Positions 45,458-55,224 of a stretch of DNA of 64,000 nucleotides are shown in pieces. Each line of letters begins with the position of its first letter. Within the stretch, counting starts at the first letter, position 1. The stretch spans positions 4,063 to 68,062 of the forward strand of contig JBFHDK010000005.1 of assembly GCA_041584755.1 (NCBI GenBank), read 5' to 3'. The notes under the pieces are model-generated. The model was not told the origin of the DNA, did no database searches, and was given only the letters and a program-made list of their open reading frames with translations. The stretch is from HB2-32-21 sp003448675. GTDB taxonomy: Bacteria > Pseudomonadota > Gammaproteobacteria > Pseudomonadales > Porticoccaceae. Made by a program: the position numbers and the translations under genes.

Positions 45458-45517
45458 CCCGGCAACCAGCCGGGCTGAGTGGTTGATTTGCTGATAAAGG
45501 GGGCCCGGCCCCCTTTT
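45458..45517 (+). terminator. rpsB-tsf intercistronic attenuator hairpins
   Basis: Two hairpins: CCCGGC-AACCA-GCCGGG (45458-45474) and AAAGGGGGC-CCG-GCCCCCTTT followed by T (45496-45517). The second is terminator-like and lies 36 nt before tsf. Partial termination between rpsB and tsf is common and sets S2:EF-Ts ratio. Confidence 0.8.
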
Positions 45518-45552
45518 GTTAATTTGAAAGAGAATATTGAGAGGATCTGTCC

Positions 45553-46419
45553 ATGACTGCTATTAAAGCTTCGCAGGTGAAGGAGCTCCGTGAGCGCACC
45601 GGTCTCGGAATGATGGAATGTAAAAAGGCGCTGGTTGAGTCGGGTGGCGATATTGATAAGGCCATTGAGGATCTGCGTAAATCCAGCGGCATGAAAGCGG
45701 CCAAGAAAGCCGGACGCACCGCTGCCGACGGCATGGTAAAAATCAAAGTAGCTGATGATGGTAGCTACGGTGTGCTGGTTGAGGTGAACTCCGAGACCGA
45801 TTTTGTTGCCCGCGATGAAAATTTTCAGGCCTTTGTGGGCGTGGTGGTGGACAAAGCCTTCGACGGCAAGCTGGATTCGATCGAAGCCCTGATGGATGAA
45901 GAAACCGAATCCGCGCGTCAGGCGTTGATTCAGAAAATTGGTGAAAACATCAATGTCCGCCGTGTGGCGCTGATCGAAGGCGGCGTGGTGGATGGCTATG
46001 TACATAGCAACAATCGCATCGCCGTACTGGTCGCCCTTGAGGGTGGCAGTGGTGAAGTGGCCAGGGATGTTGCCATGCACGTGGCGGCGGTGAATCCCCA
46101 GGTGGCCAAGCCGGAGGACATGCCTGCCGATGTGGTCGCCAAGGAAAAGGAAATTTACGTGGCCCAGGCCCGCGAAAGCGGCAAGCCTGATGACATTATC
46201 GAAAAAATGGTTACCGGGCGGGTGAAGAAGTTTCTCGCCGAAAGCAGCCTGGTTGAGCAAGCCTTTGTTAAGGATCCGGATATCAAAGTCGGCAAACTGT
46301 TGAGTCAGGCCGGTGCGGATATCACCGGATTCGTTCGTTACGAAGTGGGTGAAGGGATTGAGGTTGAGGAAGAAGACTTTGCTGCTGAAGTTGCTGCTCA
46401 GTTGAGTGGACAAAGCTGA
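45553..46419 (+). CDS. tsf: Elongation factor Ts
   Basis: 288 aa. N-terminal UBA-like domain with LRERTGLGMMECKKAL, then the TDFVA motif (SETDFVARDENF). It is the GDP/GTP exchange factor for EF-Tu. Downstream of rpsB after an attenuator. Confidence 0.99.
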   Translation: MTAIKASQVKELRERTGLGMMECKKALVESGGDIDKAIEDLRKSSGMKAAKKAGRTAADGMVKIKVADDGSYGVLVEVNSETDFVARDENFQAFVGVVVDKAFDGKLDSIEALMDEETESARQALIQKIGENINVRRVALIEGGVVDGYVHSNNRIAVLVALEGGSGEVARDVAMHVAAVNPQVAKPEDMPADVVAKEKEIYVAQARESGKPDDIIEKMVTGRVKKFLAESSLVEQAFVKDPDIKVGKLLSQAGADITGFVRYEVGEGIEVEEEDFAAEVAAQLSGQS

Positions 46420-46439
46420 TCTGAAGGCCCGGAGTCAGG

Positions 46440-47198
46440 ATGAGCACCACCGTCAAAAAAGATAAAAAATATAAGCGAATCCTCCTCAAGCTCAGTGGCG
46501 AGGAGTTGGTCGGCGAAGAGGGCTTTGGTATCGACCCCAAGGTCCTTGACCGCATGGCGCTGGAGATCGGCCAATTGGTCGGCATCGGCGTTCAGGTGGG
46601 TTTGGTCATCGGCGGCGGCAACCTGTTCCGTGGCGCCGCGCTCAATGCCGCCGGCATGGAGCGGGTGACCGGCGACCATATGGGCATGCTGGCCACCGTG
46701 ATGAATGGTCTGGCCATGCGCGATGCGCTCGACCGCAGTAACGTGTCCGCCCGGGTAATGTCGGCTATCCCCATGAGCGGCGTGGTCGAACACTATGACC
46801 GGCGTCGGGCGCTGAGTTATTTATCAGCCGGTGAAGTGGTGATTTTCTCGGCCGGCACCGGCAACCCCTTCTTTACCACCGATTCCGCAGCCTGTCTGCG
46901 CGGTATTGAGATTAATGCCGAGCTGGTGCTGAAAGCCACGCGAGTCGATGGCGTATATTCCGCCGACCCCCTGAAAGTACCCGATGCCACTTTGTTTGAG
47001 CACCTCACTTACGATCAGGTGCTGGATCAAAAGCTGGAAGTGATGGACTTAACAGCCATTTGTCTTTGCCGAGAGCACAATATGCCTGTTCGGGTGTTTC
47101 GGATGTCAAAACCCGGCGCATTATTGAGTATAGTAGTCGGCGGTGATGAAGGTACGCTGATTGAAGAGTCTGCGTCGGTAACGGGAAGCCCAACATGA
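46440..47198 (+). CDS. pyrH: Uridylate kinase
   Basis: 252 aa, slightly longer at both ends than E. coli UMP kinase. Amino-acid-kinase fold: RILLKLSGEEL, GGGNLFRG, FSAGTGNPFFTTDSAA. It phosphorylates UMP to UDP. Overlaps frr by ATGA. Confidence 0.98.
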   Translation: MSTTVKKDKKYKRILLKLSGEELVGEEGFGIDPKVLDRMALEIGQLVGIGVQVGLVIGGGNLFRGAALNAAGMERVTGDHMGMLATVMNGLAMRDALDRSNVSARVMSAIPMSGVVEHYDRRRALSYLSAGEVVIFSAGTGNPFFTTDSAACLRGIEINAELVLKATRVDGVYSADPLKVPDATLFEHLTYDQVLDQKLEVMDLTAICLCREHNMPVRVFRMSKPGALLSIVVGGDEGTLIEESASVTGSPT

Positions 47199-47752
47199 TT
47201 GATGAACTGAAACAGGATGCCGCCGAGCGCATGGCGAAAAGCATTGAAGCGCTGGGCCGGGCAATGAATAAAATCCGTACCGGTCGCGCCCATCCCAGCA
47301 TTCTGGAAGCCATCACCGTGTCTTACTATGGCAGTGAAACACCGTTGTCGCAGGTAGCCAATATCTCCGTGGTGGATGCGCGCACCCTGGCCATTTCGCC
47401 CTGGGAAAAAAACCTCGTCGAGGATATTGAAAAAGCCATCCTCAAATCCGACCTGGGCCTTAATCCCGCTTCCGCAGGAGAGGTGATTCGCATCCCCATG
47501 CCGCCGCTTACAGAGGAGACTCGCAAGGGCTTTATCCGCATGGCCCGTCAGGAGGCGGAAAACAGCCGGGTATCGGTGCGCAATATTCGCCGTGACGTCC
47601 TTTCCGATTTCAAGGAATTACTTAAGGAAAAAGAAATCACCGAGGATGAGGAGCGCAGTGCCCAGGAAGATGTGCAGAAGCTGACCGATCGCTATATTCG
47701 TGAAGTTGACGAGGCTCTGGCGGAAAAAGAAAAGGATCTGATGGAGATCTGA
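47195..47752 (+). CDS. frr: Ribosome recycling factor
   Basis: 185 aa, standard size. The N-terminal RTGRAHPSILE and the C-terminal RDVLSDFKELLKEKEITEDEE block with the three-helix bundle are diagnostic. With EF-G it splits post-termination ribosomes. Confidence 0.99.
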   Translation: MIDELKQDAAERMAKSIEALGRAMNKIRTGRAHPSILEAITVSYYGSETPLSQVANISVVDARTLAISPWEKNLVEDIEKAILKSDLGLNPASAGEVIRIPMPPLTEETRKGFIRMARQEAENSRVSVRNIRRDVLSDFKELLKEKEITEDEERSAQEDVQKLTDRYIREVDEALAEKEKDLMEI

Positions 47753-47773
47753 GTTGATCTCCTTGGTGCGGGG

Positions 47774-48538
47774 GTGGCTGTGACGGATGCTCGGGGACTC
47801 GATCCTCTGGTACCTTTACGCCACGTCGCCATCATTATGGATGGCAATAACCGCTGGGCGCGGGAACGTCAGCTCGGAGGCATCAGTGGTCATCGCCACG
47901 GTGTCGAGAATGTCCGCAAGGTGCTGAGCGCGTGTCGTCGTCACAATATCCAAATCCTCACACTTTTTGCCTTCAGCAGTGAAAACTGGCAGCGCCCGCC
48001 TGCGGAAGTGAGGGGCTTGATGTCGCTCTTCGCCACCTATATTCGCAGTGAATCTCGGAAGCTAAAAGACGAAGGCGTCAGCTTGACGGTCATTGGCGAG
48101 CGTAAGCGTTTTAGTCCGGGTCTGTGCCGGCGTATTGAGCGGGCGGAAAAACTCACCGAAGGCGGTGATACCAACCTGGTGCTGGCGGTGGATTATGGTG
48201 GCCGCTGGGACATCACCCGAGGCGCGCGCCGCCTCGCCCAGCAGGTGGAGCAGGGCAGTGTCCGCCCTCAGGATATTACCGAAGACATGTTTGAGCGTGA
48301 ATTATGTCTTGCCCAATTCAGCCCACCGGATCTCTGTATTCGCACTGCGGGAGAACAGCGGATCAGCAATTTCCTGCTTTGGCAACTGGCCTATACCGAG
48401 TTGCACTTCGCACCCTGTTACTGGCCCGATTTTGGCGAGCAGGCTTTTGATGAAGCGGTTGCTGAGTATTATCGCCGCCAGCGCCGTTTCGGTCTTAGCT
48501 CCAGTCAGCTGAATCTGCCGAACAAGGAAAGCGCCTGA
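47774..48538 (+). CDS. uppS: Undecaprenyl diphosphate synthase (cis-prenyltransferase)
   Basis: 254 aa. Start is GTG (47774; another in-frame GTG at 47780). Catalytic D23 in IIMDGNNRWAR, HRHGVENV and the terminal block RTAGEQRISNFLLWQLAYTEL are seen. It makes the C55 lipid carrier for peptidoglycan. Overlaps cdsA by one base. Confidence 0.98.
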   Translation: MAVTDARGLDPLVPLRHVAIIMDGNNRWARERQLGGISGHRHGVENVRKVLSACRRHNIQILTLFAFSSENWQRPPAEVRGLMSLFATYIRSESRKLKDEGVSLTVIGERKRFSPGLCRRIERAEKLTEGGDTNLVLAVDYGGRWDITRGARRLAQQVEQGSVRPQDITEDMFERELCLAQFSPPDLCIRTAGEQRISNFLLWQLAYTELHFAPCYWPDFGEQAFDEAVAEYYRRQRRFGLSSSQLNLPNKESA

Positions 48539-49377
48539 TGCTGCGTCAGCGGGTTATCACCGCGCTGGTGCTGGCCGGTGGTTTTCTCGGTGTGCTGTTT
48601 GGCGCTCCCGCCACGGTTTTTCTTGGCCTGATGGCGCTGGTCGTCGCCTATGCCGCCTGGGAGTGGAGTGCCCTAGCCGCAATTGAATCTGGTCTCGGAA
48701 GAGGGCTCTATGTGCTGCTGGCGGCCGGACTCATGGCGGCGCTGGCGGCTTATTTTCGCTTCGATAAGCAAAGTCTGATTGAGCCCCATATCAGCATTTT
48801 TCTGGTCTGGGCTGCTGGTTGGTGGGCGCTGGCCTTGCTGTGGGTGCAGAGTTATCCCGCCAGTGCGCTCTTGTGGGGGCGTAGCTGGATAGGCGCCCTG
48901 ATGGGATTGATGGTGCTGTTACCCACCTGGACCGCGATGGCGGTGTTGATTCATGCGCCCCGTGGCCCCTGGCTGGTGCTCGGTGTTGTGGTGCTGGTGG
49001 CGTTGGCGGACATCGGCGCTTTTTTCACTGGCCGTGCTTTCGGGCATCATAAGTTGGCGGTTAAAGTCAGCCCCGGCAAAACCTGGGAAGGCCTTGGTGG
49101 TGGAATGGCCGCCATTACTTTGGCGGTGCTGGTTTTTATTACGGTAGCCGCTCCCGCCGGTCAGTGGTGGGCCTGGTTGTTGCTGGTGCTGATTACTGGC
49201 TTGGCCTCGGTGCTGGGTGATCTGGTTGAGAGCATGGTCAAGCGCCATCGCGGGGTAAAAGACAGTGGCGCAATTTTGCCTGGTCACGGCGGTATACTCG
49301 ACCGTGTCGATAGCCTCACCGCGGCGCTGCCGGTTTTTACCTTGCTCTATATTCTGCTGCACCCAAAACTATGGTAA
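48538..49377 (+). CDS. cdsA: Phosphatidate cytidylyltransferase
   Basis: 279 aa, about eight membrane helices. Signature SPGKTWEGLGGG and the C-terminal CDP-alcohol cytidylyltransferase motif around KRHRGVKDSGAILPGHGGILDR. It makes CDP-diacylglycerol for all phospholipids. Confidence 0.98.
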   Translation: MLRQRVITALVLAGGFLGVLFGAPATVFLGLMALVVAYAAWEWSALAAIESGLGRGLYVLLAAGLMAALAAYFRFDKQSLIEPHISIFLVWAAGWWALALLWVQSYPASALLWGRSWIGALMGLMVLLPTWTAMAVLIHAPRGPWLVLGVVVLVALADIGAFFTGRAFGHHKLAVKVSPGKTWEGLGGGMAAITLAVLVFITVAAPAGQWWAWLLLVLITGLASVLGDLVESMVKRHRGVKDSGAILPGHGGILDRVDSLTAALPVFTLLYILLHPKLW

Positions 49378-49447
49378 GTGATTTGGTTGAGTTGTCCGTC
49401 TTGAGAGTTCGTCTGGCTTCCATCCGGTCGAGGCGGGTAGTCTGGTA

Positions 49448-50659
49448 ATGCAGGGCCTGAGTATTCTCGGCTCCACCGGGTCCATCGGTGTCAGCACACT
49501 GGATGTCGCCGCCCGCCATCCTGACAAGTACCGGGTGGTTGCCTTAAGTGGTTACTCCCGTCTTGATGTGCTGGTGGAGCAGTGCCGGCGTTTTCAGCCT
49601 GCTTATGTGGTGGTTCCCGACCGCAAGGCGGCGGCGACTATTCAATCTGACTTACCCCAAGACGTAGCCGTTCTGACTGGCGTGGAGGGGCTGAGCGCCA
49701 TTGCCAGCCATGATGATGTCGATATCGTGATGGCAGCTATTGTTGGGGCCGCCGGACTGGTGCCAACCCTGGCGGCAGTGCGGGCCAGCAAGAAAGTCCT
49801 ACTGGCCAACAAAGAAGCGCTGGTGATGGCCGGCCCCCTGTTTATGGAGGCGGTGCGTGTTCACGGGGCCACTCTGTTGCCTATCGATAGTGAACACAAT
49901 GCGATTTTTCAGTGTTTGCCCCCAAGTTTTGTTTGCGGTCAGCAGGGCGCCGCCGGGAGCACACCTGGTGTGCGTAAGCTGCTGTTGTCTGGCTCCGGCG
50001 GCCCCTTTCGTGATACGCCTGTCAAGCATCTGTCCGGGGTTACACCTGATCAGGCCTGCGCCCATCCCAATTGGCAAATGGGCAGAAAAATCTCGGTGGA
50101 TTCCGCCACGATGATGAACAAGGGGTTGGAGTTAATTGAGGCCTGCTGGTTGTTCGATGTCCCGGAGAGCGGGATAGAGATCGTTATTCATCCCCAGAGC
50201 ATCGTCCACTCCCTGGTGGAATATACCGACGGTTCAGTGCTTGCACAGCTCGGCAACCCGGATATGCGCACCCCCATTGCCCACGCCCTGGCCTGGCCGC
50301 AACGCATCGAGTCAGGGGTGGCGGGGCTGGATCTGCCGGCCCTGGGCAGCTTGCAATTTGAAGCTCCGGACATGCAGCGTTTTCCCTGCCTGGGGTTGGC
50401 GAGGGCAGCGGCAAAGGCCCTGGGTGATGCCCCGGCGGCGCTTAATGCGGCGAATGAGGTGGCCGTGGCTGCGTTTTTAGATGAGCGTATCCCTTTCACC
50501 AATATCGCTGAAATTGTCGATGGCGTGATGCAGGCGTGGTCCACCAATGAACCCGCCTGCCTGGAAGCAGTCCAAGAGGCGGACGCGCGCGCCCGAGCCA
50601 TGGCGATAAACTTGCTTGGCCGGTGCTCAGCGGACCGATTGGGGGCAAGCCCCTGCTAA
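49448..50659 (+). CDS. dxr: 1-deoxy-D-xylulose 5-phosphate reductoisomerase
   Basis: 403 aa. NADPH site LGSTGSIGVSTLDV near the N-terminus, ANKEALVMAG, metal/substrate residues in PIDSEHNAIFQ, and SGSGGPFRD. It commits DXP to MEP in non-mevalonate isoprenoid synthesis, supplying UppS next door. Confidence 0.98.
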   Translation: MQGLSILGSTGSIGVSTLDVAARHPDKYRVVALSGYSRLDVLVEQCRRFQPAYVVVPDRKAAATIQSDLPQDVAVLTGVEGLSAIASHDDVDIVMAAIVGAAGLVPTLAAVRASKKVLLANKEALVMAGPLFMEAVRVHGATLLPIDSEHNAIFQCLPPSFVCGQQGAAGSTPGVRKLLLSGSGGPFRDTPVKHLSGVTPDQACAHPNWQMGRKISVDSATMMNKGLELIEACWLFDVPESGIEIVIHPQSIVHSLVEYTDGSVLAQLGNPDMRTPIAHALAWPQRIESGVAGLDLPALGSLQFEAPDMQRFPCLGLARAAAKALGDAPAALNAANEVAVAAFLDERIPFTNIAEIVDGVMQAWSTNEPACLEAVQEADARARAMAINLLGRCSADRLGASPC

Positions 50660-50770
50660 TGCCTAAAACGAGCAGGCAGGTACAATTAGCACCGCTATAA
50701 ACATGCGGTGCCAGGATGGCTGGAAATAAAATGCGCCAGGAGTCTAGGCGGGGTTTGGAGTAGTAGGTTA

Positions 50771-52126
50771 ATGGCAGTTATTGAAATGATTTTTTACACA
50801 CTGATTGTTCTCGGTGTGTTGGTGACCTTCCATGAGTTCGGTCATTTCTGGGTGGCCCGACGCTGCGGCATCCGGGTTCTGCGTTTTTCCATCGGTTTTG
50901 GTCCCGGTCTGCTGCGCTGGCGCGACCGGCAGGGCACCGAGTTTGTGATTGCCGCTCTGCCCCTGGGGGGGTACGTGAAAATGGTCGATGAAAGGGAAGG
51001 GGAGGTAGCCGAAGCCGACCTGCCCCATGCCTTTAATCGCAAACCCGTTGCGCAGCGCATGGCGACGGTGGCTGCCGGGCCGCTGGCTAACTTTCTGCTC
51101 GCCGTAGTCGCCTACTGGATCGTGTTTATGCTGGGGGTCCAGGGAATCGCACCTATTGTCGATGGGGTCAAGCCGGGTTCCGTCGCCGATCTGGCCGGTT
51201 TGGAGCCAGGTCAGGAAATTATCGCGGTTGATGGTAAGGCAGTCGCTACCTGGCAGGACCTGGGCGAGAGTTTGGTTAACCGCATCGGCGAAGATGGCAC
51301 CATACGGTTTACGGTGCGCTATCCCGATTCGAATCTCGAATATGACAGCGAAGCACCGCTGGGCGGCTGGGACGTCGATGCCAAGGAGCCTGACCCAATT
51401 GGTGGCATTGGCATCACCCTGTTTCGACCTAGAGTGTTGCCCATTGCTGATCAGATCACTCCTGGCAGCGCCGCTGAGCAGGCGGGGATGAAAAGCGGGG
51501 ATCGGGTATTGGCGGTCGACGGCACCGAAATTGAACACTGGTCCCAATGGGTCGACTATGTGCGGGCTCGACCGGGGCAGAATATGTCGGTGCTGATTGA
51601 GCGTGATGACCAAACGTTAGCGTTGGCTATGACGCCCAAGCCGGTGGCCAGCGAGAGTAATGAAACCATTGGCCAAGTGGGTATGTCCGTGCAGGTGCCG
51701 GAGTGGCCGGAAGACTTGTATCGGCACAGCCAGTATGGGCCGGCTACTGCGTTTACCAAAGCCTGGTCCCAAACCGGCCAAACTACCCTGATGATTCTGG
51801 GCTCGGTGAAGAAGATGATCTTTGGCGATATTTCCCTGGATCACTTGAGTGGCCCCATCACCATTGCTAAAGTAGCGGGCGCTTCGGCCAGTTACGGCCT
51901 GGTGGCATTTCTCCAGTTCATGGCGCTACTCAGTGTGAGTCTTGGAGTACTTAATCTGCTACCCATTCCGGTGCTGGATGGTGGCCATTTGGCTTACTAT
52001 TTCGCCGAACTGATCAAGGGTAGCCCGGTTTCAATGAAAACCCAGGAGTTGGGTTACCGGCTTGGCCTGTTTTTAATTGTCGGACTGATGGTGCTGGCGC
52101 TGTACAACGACATAGCACGGCTATAG
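50771..52126 (+). CDS. rseP: Site-2 intramembrane metalloprotease RseP
   Basis: 451 aa from the ATG at 50771; an in-frame start 63 nt upstream lacks conservation. Zn site H21-EFG-H25 in the first helix, two PDZ domains (about 115-190 and 220-290), and LDGGH near residue 400 as the third ligand. It cleaves anti-sigma-E factor RseA after DegS. In a 111-nt gap after dxr there is a 6-bp hairpin (50652-50676) and a TATAAA at 50696. Confidence 0.97.
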   Translation: MAVIEMIFYTLIVLGVLVTFHEFGHFWVARRCGIRVLRFSIGFGPGLLRWRDRQGTEFVIAALPLGGYVKMVDEREGEVAEADLPHAFNRKPVAQRMATVAAGPLANFLLAVVAYWIVFMLGVQGIAPIVDGVKPGSVADLAGLEPGQEIIAVDGKAVATWQDLGESLVNRIGEDGTIRFTVRYPDSNLEYDSEAPLGGWDVDAKEPDPIGGIGITLFRPRVLPIADQITPGSAAEQAGMKSGDRVLAVDGTEIEHWSQWVDYVRARPGQNMSVLIERDDQTLALAMTPKPVASESNETIGQVGMSVQVPEWPEDLYRHSQYGPATAFTKAWSQTGQTTLMILGSVKKMIFGDISLDHLSGPITIAKVAGASASYGLVAFLQFMALLSVSLGVLNLLPIPVLDGGHLAYYFAELIKGSPVSMKTQELGYRLGLFLIVGLMVLALYNDIARL

Positions 52127-52171
52127 CTGATCGCTTATAACTGGCCCGAACAACGAGTCCGAATACAATAG

Positions 52172-54496
52172 ATGAAACGCTTTTTATCACCGCTAGCACC
52201 GCTCCTGTTATTCCTTTATTTCCAGTTGGCTAACGCTAACGTGTTCCAGATCGAAGATATTCGAGTCGACGGTCTGCAGCGTGTTTCGGCCGGCACGGTA
52301 TTTGCCGCGCTTCCCGTGCAGGCAGGCGATCTGGTCGATGAAGAAAGTATTCGTGGTGCTACTCGGGCATTGTTCCAAACCGGATATTTCGATGATATAC
52401 GTATTGCCCGTGACAACAATGTCCTGGTGATAATCGTTACTGAGCGACCAGCGGTTGCTGAGATCAATATTACCGGCAACAAGGCCATCGAAACGGACCA
52501 GTTACTGCAGGCCCTGCGTGACGCCGGTCTTGATGAAGGACAGATTTTCAGGGAAGCGGTGCTGCAGGGTATGAGCCAGGAGCTCCGCCGCCAGTATGTT
52601 TCCCAGGGCCGTTACGGCGCTGATGTTATTGCCGATGTCACAGAGCTGCCCCGTAACCGGGTGGCGGTGACGCTGACCATTGATGAAGGCTCGGTGGCGG
52701 CGATCAAACACATCAACATCGTCGGCAACGAGATTTTTGACGATGACACTCTGGTCGGATTATTTGAGCTGAAAACCACTGGACTGTTGTCATTTTTTAC
52801 CAACGATGACAAATACGCCCGGGAGAAGTTATCCGGCGATCTGGAGCGTCTCGAGTCCTGGTATCTTGATCGTGGTTATCTCAAGTTTTCCATCGACTCG
52901 ACCCAGGTTTCCATCAACCCGGATCGGGATACGGTTTTTATCACCGTCAACATCAACGAGGGTGAGGTCTACACCGTAAACAAGGTTGAACTGGCCGGCG
53001 AGTTGATATTGCCTGAAGAGCAAATGCGCGCCTTGATCATCATGCGTGAAGGACTGACCTATTCCCAGGCCTTGATGACTAAAACCAAGGAGTTTTTAAC
53101 CAAGCGGCTTGGCGCCGAGGGTTATACCTTCGCCGAGGTGGAGGCCTACCCGGAAGTCAATGATGAAGACCAAACCGCCAAGGTCACGTTTTTCGTTAAT
53201 CCCGGCAAGCGGGCCTATGTTCGTCGTATTGAATTTCGCGGCAATACCAAAACCGATGACCAAGTGTTGCGCCGGGAGATGCGCCAGCTTGAAGCCGCAT
53301 CGGCATCCACCGAATTGATAGAACATTCCAAAGTGCGACTTGAACGTCTGGGCCACTTTAAGGAAGTTAAGGTGGAAACCCGGGAGGTGCCGGGCACCAA
53401 CGATCAACTGGATGTGTTTTATACAGTGGAGGAGCAACCTTCGGGGAGTGTTGGCGCCAGCCTCGGGGTCGCACAGGGCTCGGGTTTGATTCTGGGTGGC
53501 AACATTCAGGAAAAGAACTTTCTGGGAACCGGCTACGCGGTCAGTTTCGGTGTAAACCGCAGCCGCTATCGTACCAGCGCCACCATTGCCGCCAGCGACC
53601 CCTATTTCACCAAGGATGGCGTCAGCGCCGGTTACCGTTTTTCCTTTACTTCGACCGATTATGGTGACTTTGACGTTGCGGAATATACCTCCGACAGTTT
53701 TGTTACTGGCGTTACTTTTGGTTATCCGTTAAGTGAGATTTCACGGATCAGTTATGGGGTCAGCATTGAGAGTCTGTCTATTGACGTGGGTGTTTTCCCC
53801 TCGCTTGAGATAGTCCAGTTTCTTCAGGACAATGGAGATAACTACACTTTCCTGACCGGCAATTTAAACTGGTCGCGCTCGACGCTCAATCGGGGCATCC
53901 TGGCGACTCGCGGGACTTCTCAGCGCGCCGGAGTGGAGTTTACGGTACCCGGCGCTGATCTTGAATTTGTAAAATTCAGTTATAACGCCCAGTACTTCAG
54001 ACCGATTACCAATAGTCTGACGCTGCGTTTGCGAACTGATCTAGGCTACGGCATAGGTTTCGGGAACAACGACCGCTTGCCGTTTTTCAAAAATTATTAC
54101 GGTGGCGGATTTAATTCCGTGCGCGGTTTCAAGCGTAACTCCATGGGTCCCCAGGATACGCCGGTGCCGGGTTTTGATGATCCCGATCCCTTCGGTGGTA
54201 ACGTCAAGGTTGTCGGTAGTGCGGAGTTGATTTTCCCGGTGCCGTTTATGAAGGATAATCGCAGTGTGCAGGCGGCGGTCTTCTTTGATGCCGGGAATAT
54301 CTTTGATACGGATTGTAATGATTTCCAGGAAAACTGTTTCACCCCGGATATGGGGGAATTGCGGTACTCTTTCGGAATTGGCGGTACCTGGATCAGCGGC
54401 TTTGGGCCGATTACCGTGAGTTTGGCTTCGCCGCTCAATGACAGTGAGTTTGATGAGACAGAGGTCTTCCAGTTCTCCATGGGGCAGGGTTTTTGA
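52172..54496 (+). CDS. bamA: Outer-membrane protein assembly factor BamA
   Basis: 774 aa. Signal peptide (about 1-22), five POTRA domains (about 23-420), then a 16-strand barrel with the lid motif VRGFKRNSMGP and a terminal phenylalanine (FSMGQGF) as in Omp85 substrates. It folds beta-barrel proteins into the outer membrane. Follows rseP by 45 nt. Confidence 0.98.
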   Translation: MKRFLSPLAPLLLFLYFQLANANVFQIEDIRVDGLQRVSAGTVFAALPVQAGDLVDEESIRGATRALFQTGYFDDIRIARDNNVLVIIVTERPAVAEINITGNKAIETDQLLQALRDAGLDEGQIFREAVLQGMSQELRRQYVSQGRYGADVIADVTELPRNRVAVTLTIDEGSVAAIKHINIVGNEIFDDDTLVGLFELKTTGLLSFFTNDDKYAREKLSGDLERLESWYLDRGYLKFSIDSTQVSINPDRDTVFITVNINEGEVYTVNKVELAGELILPEEQMRALIIMREGLTYSQALMTKTKEFLTKRLGAEGYTFAEVEAYPEVNDEDQTAKVTFFVNPGKRAYVRRIEFRGNTKTDDQVLRREMRQLEAASASTELIEHSKVRLERLGHFKEVKVETREVPGTNDQLDVFYTVEEQPSGSVGASLGVAQGSGLILGGNIQEKNFLGTGYAVSFGVNRSRYRTSATIAASDPYFTKDGVSAGYRFSFTSTDYGDFDVAEYTSDSFVTGVTFGYPLSEISRISYGVSIESLSIDVGVFPSLEIVQFLQDNGDNYTFLTGNLNWSRSTLNRGILATRGTSQRAGVEFTVPGADLEFVKFSYNAQYFRPITNSLTLRLRTDLGYGIGFGNNDRLPFFKNYYGGGFNSVRGFKRNSMGPQDTPVPGFDDPDPFGGNVKVVGSAELIFPVPFMKDNRSVQAAVFFDAGNIFDTDCNDFQENCFTPDMGELRYSFGIGGTWISGFGPITVSLASPLNDSEFDETEVFQFSMGQGF

Positions 54497-54541
54497 CCAA
54501 CGGTGTTAACTTAAATTTCGATGAGTAAATAAGGGGATCGT

Positions 54542-55051
54542 GTGAAAAAGTATTTCATTGCAACAATGTGTTTTTTGACACTCAGCGCCGGCGCACTGGC
54601 GGAAACAAAAATTGCCGTGGTGGATGTAGCACGAGCAATTTTCAGCACCGAGGTCGCTAAAAAACGGCAGAAGGAAATGCAAGCGGGTTCGGAATTTTCC
54701 ACCCAACAGGCCAAATACGATAGCCTGGCCGCGGATATGAAAGCATTGCAAAAGGAAGTCGAGGGCAAGGCCATGACCTTGTCCAAGGAGCAAGCGGCTG
54801 ACTACCAGAAAAAAATGGAATATCTGCGCGCAGATCTCGACCTGGTGTCGAGAAAGCTCCAGGCGGAAATCCAGAGTTTGCAAAACCGTATCATGCAGGA
54901 GTTGCAACCCAAGGCGCTGGAGGCGGTGAAAGAGCTGGTAACCGAAGAGCAGATTACCTTGCTGTTACAGCGAGAAGCTGTTATTTCCGCAACGCCGGAG
55001 ATGGATCTTACCTCTAAGTTGATCGATCGCCTAAACAACAAATCCAGTTAA
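54542..55051 (+). CDS. skp: Periplasmic chaperone Skp/OmpH
   Basis: 169 aa with GTG start. Signal peptide (about 1-20, cut after ALA), then the OmpH fold starting TKIAVVDVARAIF and long helices rich in Lys/Glu/Gln (coiled-coil tentacles). It holds unfolded outer-membrane proteins for BamA. A 173-nt gap without gene follows before lpxD. Confidence 0.94.
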   Translation: MKKYFIATMCFLTLSAGALAETKIAVVDVARAIFSTEVAKKRQKEMQAGSEFSTQQAKYDSLAADMKALQKEVEGKAMTLSKEQAADYQKKMEYLRADLDLVSRKLQAEIQSLQNRIMQELQPKALEAVKELVTEEQITLLLQREAVISATPEMDLTSKLIDRLNNKSS

Positions 55052-55224
55052 GCTGCGGGTAACTTGCGATCGCGGTGGGGAATACAGCACTTTTTCGCGA
55101 TGCCGGTGGTAACGGTTTGTATATCGGTTAAGCAGTGATGAATAGCGCTCCTGGAGTTGGCTAGGGGTTGCCGGCTCGGCTGTGTATGGCGGATGGCTCG
55201 GGTTTCTAAGAGGGGGTTGCCGGG

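Noticed and set aside
45376..46413. Minus-strand open frame opposite tsf (345 codons)
   Set aside because: Antisense to elongation factor Ts, no conserved features.
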